Positions 61,604 through 64,000 of a stretch of DNA of 64,000 nt are shown piece after piece (the first letter of the stretch is position 1; each line of letters starts with the position of its first letter). The stretch spans positions 2,976,001-3,040,000 of the forward strand of contig OZ241377.1 in the NCBI GenBank assembly GCA_965200615.1. Reading direction: 5' to 3'. The notes under the pieces were generated by a model. It had not been told where the DNA came from and searched no databases. It worked only from the letters and a program-made list of their open reading frames with translations. The translations under genes were made by a program, and so were the position numbers. Source of the stretch: Bin5 sp965200615 (GTDB lineage Bacteria > Chloroflexota > Anaerolineae > Caldilineales > Caldilineaceae).

Positions 61604-63202
61604 GTGGCCAAATTGAATGGAGGGGAAGCCCTCGTGCGGTCGCTGGCCGCTGAAGGGCTGCGCGTCGTCTTCGGCGTGCCCGGCGCAGGACAGTACGAGG
61701 CGATCGACGCGCTCTACACGACACCAAGCGTCCGCTACATCGCGGTTCGGCACGAACAGGCTGCCAGCTACATGGCGGACGGCTATGCCCGCGCCAGCGG
61801 GGAGGTTGCCGCGGCGCTGGTGGTGGAAGGGCCTGGGCTCTTCAATGCCTTATCGGGAGTCGCCACTGCCTATGCCACGTCTTCACCTATATTGGTCGTC
61901 AGCGGAGGACACCACCACCGCAAGAAGGGGCTGAAACTGGACGAGGAGGCATGGCTGGGGCCGCTGACGAAGTGGGTGGGCCGGGCCGAAAGTCCGGCGG
62001 AGATTCCCGGTTTGGTGCAGGAGGCGTTCCAGCAGCTGCGCTCAGGACGGCCGCGCCCTGTGGGGCTCGAGGTGCCGCCTTTCGTGTTTGCGGCGACGGA
62101 GGAGGTCAGCCTTGTTCAGCCGGCAGACGGTTCGCCAGTCTCTGCTGGCCCCGACCCGCAGGCGGTCCAGCGGGCGGCGGAGCTGCTTGTTTCGGCGCGA
62201 CGGCCTGTCATCTGGGCGGGCGGAGGCGTGATGCGCGCCAAAGCTGCTACTTTGACTTTGGTGGCCGAACTGGCCGACTATCTTCAGATTCCGGTTGTAA
62301 CCACGAGACAGGGCAAGGGGACCATTTCAGAACTCCACCCGCTCTCCCTTGGCATGGCGGAGATGCGCTTTCAGCCGTTGCGCAACTGGCTGGCGAGGCG
62401 GGACCTGATCCTGGCGGTGGGGACGAGCCACTTCTCTAGCGGAGACGGTCAGCAGGTCATCCGCATCGACGTCGACGAGGAGGAGATCGGGGATGGCGAT
62501 TATGCAGTGGCGATACAGGGTGATGCCTATCCGGCAGTGATGGCGCTCAACCGGGCGGTGGCGGCTGCCGGGCCATCTCGCTCCGACAAGGCCGAGGCGG
62601 TGCAGGCCGAGGTCGCGGAGATCAACGGCGCCCGCTTCGACCCGTCCAGGCAGCTGCAGCCGCAATGGGGTTTCATGGAGGCGGTCCACGCGGCGCTGCC
62701 GGACGACGCCATCGTGATCCAGGGCATGAACCAGATGGGCTACTACAGCCGCAACTATTTCAGGGCAAGAGGGCCGCACACCTATCTGACCAGCTCTTCG
62801 CACGGGACGTTGGGATGCGCGTACCCGATCGCCTTGGGCGCGAAGGTGGGCTGCCCGGACCGGGTCGTTGTTTCGCTGTCAGGGGACGGCGGTTTTCTAT
62901 ACAACGCGCAGGAACTGTCTACGGCTGTTCAGTACGGAATCAATGCCGTAGCGGTCGTATTCAACGACAACGCCTACGGTAACGTTCTGCGCGCGCAGAT
63001 GGAGGAGTTCGACGGGCATGTGCTCGGCACCAGACTGCACAACCCCGATTTTGTCGCGCTGGCGCAGAGTTTCGGGGCGCACGGCGTGCTGGCAGAGGAC
63101 GCGGACGCGCTGCAAGGGGCGCTGGAGGCAGCGGTCGCCGGAGAGAGTGGTAAGCCGGTATTGATAGAGGTCCCAGTGGGGATGTTGGACCGGGAGTTTT
63201 GA
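61604..63202 (+). CDS. ThDP-dependent enzyme (acetolactate synthase/benzoylformate decarboxylase-like)
   Basis: 532 residues from a GTG with GGAGGAGG upstream. The Glu that activates ThDP is in VRHEQAASYMADGYARASGE near residue 49; the ThDP/Mg site is GDGGFLYNAQELSTAVQYGI to FNDNAYGN (GDG to N, 25 residues). Middle domain: RPVIWAGGGVMRAKAATLTL. Lacks an acetolactate-synthase small subunit gene nearby, so it is likelier a decarboxylase or a catabolic carboligase acting on a 2-keto acid. It follows the secreted orphan by 93 bases. Confidence 0.88.
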   Translation: MAKLNGGEALVRSLAAEGLRVVFGVPGAGQYEAIDALYTTPSVRYIAVRHEQAASYMADGYARASGEVAAALVVEGPGLFNALSGVATAYATSSPILVVSGGHHHRKKGLKLDEEAWLGPLTKWVGRAESPAEIPGLVQEAFQQLRSGRPRPVGLEVPPFVFAATEEVSLVQPADGSPVSAGPDPQAVQRAAELLVSARRPVIWAGGGVMRAKAATLTLVAELADYLQIPVVTTRQGKGTISELHPLSLGMAEMRFQPLRNWLARRDLILAVGTSHFSSGDGQQVIRIDVDEEEIGDGDYAVAIQGDAYPAVMALNRAVAAAGPSRSDKAEAVQAEVAEINGARFDPSRQLQPQWGFMEAVHAALPDDAIVIQGMNQMGYYSRNYFRARGPHTYLTSSSHGTLGCAYPIALGAKVGCPDRVVVSLSGDGGFLYNAQELSTAVQYGINAVAVVFNDNAYGNVLRAQMEEFDGHVLGTRLHNPDFVALAQSFGAHGVLAEDADALQGALEAAVAGESGKPVLIEVPVGMLDREF

Positions 63203-63286
63203 GGGAGGCCAAGAGTCAGGTAGTATCCTTGTCTATTCCATCATCAATCACGTGGTACCCGCTATGTCGAAAATCGGCATTCCTCT

Positions 63287-63298
63287 CTTACCGGTAAG
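63287..63298. repeat. 12-bp perfect palindrome
   Basis: CTTACCGGTAAG is its own reverse complement and lies 39 bases before the next start codon, in the position for an operator or regulator site. Confidence 0.3.
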
Positions 63299-63336
63299 GG
63301 CCCCCTCCCTAAGGCTTTTCACAGGATGTCTTGGCG

Positions 63337-64000
63337 ATGGCCGGGTACTGCGTTGATTGTGGTCGCCCGCTAGAGCAGTGGGAAGTACCGCTGAGCTCAG
63401 ATCATTTGAGCGTCTGCGCGTTTTGCGCTCTAATTGGGGAATCCACGCTCGATAATTCGATGTTGACGTGCTGCGATGATTGTGGCCGTCCGGTGGAACC
63501 TGAGGACACACTGGAGATAGACAGCTTGGTAGTGTGCATAGAGTGTTGGCGGCCTCCAATCTTCAGCGGCATTTCCGATTATGCCCACACACCGTCAGCG
63601 CAAGGGTCCCGCGGCCAAGCCACCAGGAAATCGCGCAATGTAAAGCCCGCTGAACCATCGAGAAGGGCTGCTGCGGACACAGATTTGGTCGTCGACGAAG
63701 GCCCCGCGAGGGCGGACTTGCCCGCAGAAGAAAGCCCCGCACAGACTGTTAAACCGGGTGAGGAAAGCCAACCTAAGCCAGAGGAGAGCCTGGATAGAGT
63801 AAAGGTGACGGTTCCCGCCCGACCTGCCAGCACGCCGGGGACGAAACATGCCGGCAACCGCAAGAGCGCAGTATTGGAAGCGAACGACCGAACGGGAGCC
63901 AAGATCTTGAAGAACTCCCCCCCCCCCTGCAGGCAATACAAAAGCAGTGAAACCAGCAAGTCAACAACGAAACGGAACAAGTGGATGTCTCACCATCATT
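63337..64000 (+). CDS. Tandem zinc-ribbon-like protein, 3' end cut by the window
   Basis: From the ATG at 63337 the frame is open to the window end, 221 codons, with no stop. Two cysteine units repeat: YCVDCGRPLEQWE...VCAFC (residues 4-30) and CCDDCGRPVEPED...VCIECWRPP (about 47-75); each is CxxCGRP with a second CxxC 18 or 19 residues later, so it could bind two zinc ions. After residue 75 the protein is low-complexity, rich in Pro, Ala, Glu and Ser, with repeated EExP(A/K) groups and basic residues. A run of eleven C bases (63917-63927) falls in this part. Function and true C-terminus unknown; the antisense frames here are less convincing. Confidence 0.6.
   Translation, partial: MAGYCVDCGRPLEQWEVPLSSDHLSVCAFCALIGESTLDNSMLTCCDDCGRPVEPEDTLEIDSLVVCIECWRPPIFSGISDYAHTPSAQGSRGQATRKSRNVKPAEPSRRAAADTDLVVDEGPARADLPAEESPAQTVKPGEESQPKPEESLDRVKVTVPARPASTPGTKHAGNRKSAVLEANDRTGAKILKNSPPPCRQYKSSETSKSTTKRNKWMSHHH

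Noticed and set aside
1..64000. CRISPR arrays, tRNA or rRNA genes
   Set aside because: No spaced direct repeats and no tRNA arm consensus or rRNA segments were seen on either strand by eye.

Overview
The window is a high-GC bacterial chromosome segment devoted almost entirely to uptake and breakdown of carbohydrates and related small organic compounds. The secreted solute-binding proteins carry twin-arginine/lipoprotein leaders (RRDFL or RRSFL, then a LAAC or IAAC lipobox and an AP-rich linker). Together with the density of ABC sugar transporters, Gfo/Idh/MocA oxidoreductases, aldo/keto reductases and phytanoyl-CoA-type dioxygenases, this style resembles uncultured Chloroflexota (Caldilineae/Anaerolineae-like, often marine or sponge-associated). 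That placement is inference: there is no rRNA or other marker gene here.

Layout. 1-4.8 kb: end of a transaldolase-like gene, a fatty-acid hydroxylase/sterol desaturase, then Gfo/Idh oxidoreductase, double cupin and ROK kinase overlapping one another. 4.9-16.3 kb: a sugar ABC operon with two tandem solute-binding-protein (SBP) copies, two permeases and a beta-propeller glycosidase-like protein. The second SBP copy is broken by a 4.9-kb AT-rich island (6766-11681) and also by a downstream frameshift. 16.3-18.7 kb: a decayed DUF2961-like gene and a DUF4058 gene cut by an 868-bp IS5-family element, itself inactivated by a 7-bp tandem duplication. 18.9-30.7 kb: a plus-strand catabolic run (esterase, AGE epimerase, two PhyH-type dioxygenases, class III aminotransferase, DUF4380-like protein, GH5-like glycosidase, ThuA-like protein, two tandem aldo/keto reductases). 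30.7-41.8 kb: two more sugar ABC systems, one preceded by a decayed duplicate SBP with its own copy of the promoter and leader, the other with a frameshifted permease; then a PhyH protein and an AAC(3)-like protein. 41.9-52.0 kb: nine minus-strand genes in one close-packed run. 52.3-58.5 kb: a complete oligopeptide-type ABC transporter (SBP, two permeases, two ATPases) behind a clear sigma70-type promoter. 58.7-64 kb: BNR/sialidase-like protein, flavin-dependent monooxygenase, a secreted orphan, a ThDP-dependent enzyme and a zinc-ribbon-like protein running off the window.

How it works together. The sugar transporters import oligosaccharides or polyols; glycosidase-like and esterase proteins trim substrates; the oxidoreductases, epimerase, dehydrogenase, kinase, amidohydrolase and aldolase provide oxidation, isomerisation and cleavage steps. 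No specific substrate can be read from the sequence.

The most unusual region is the AT-rich island. It carries a minus-strand operon of two small unknown proteins, a radical SAM enzyme, an MFS transporter and a short SPOUT (TrmH/TsnR-superfamily) RNA methyltransferase, next to a divergent IS1595-like protein. The combination of maturase-type enzyme, exporter and RNA methylase could be a small-molecule or peptide system with self-protection, but this is a hypothesis.
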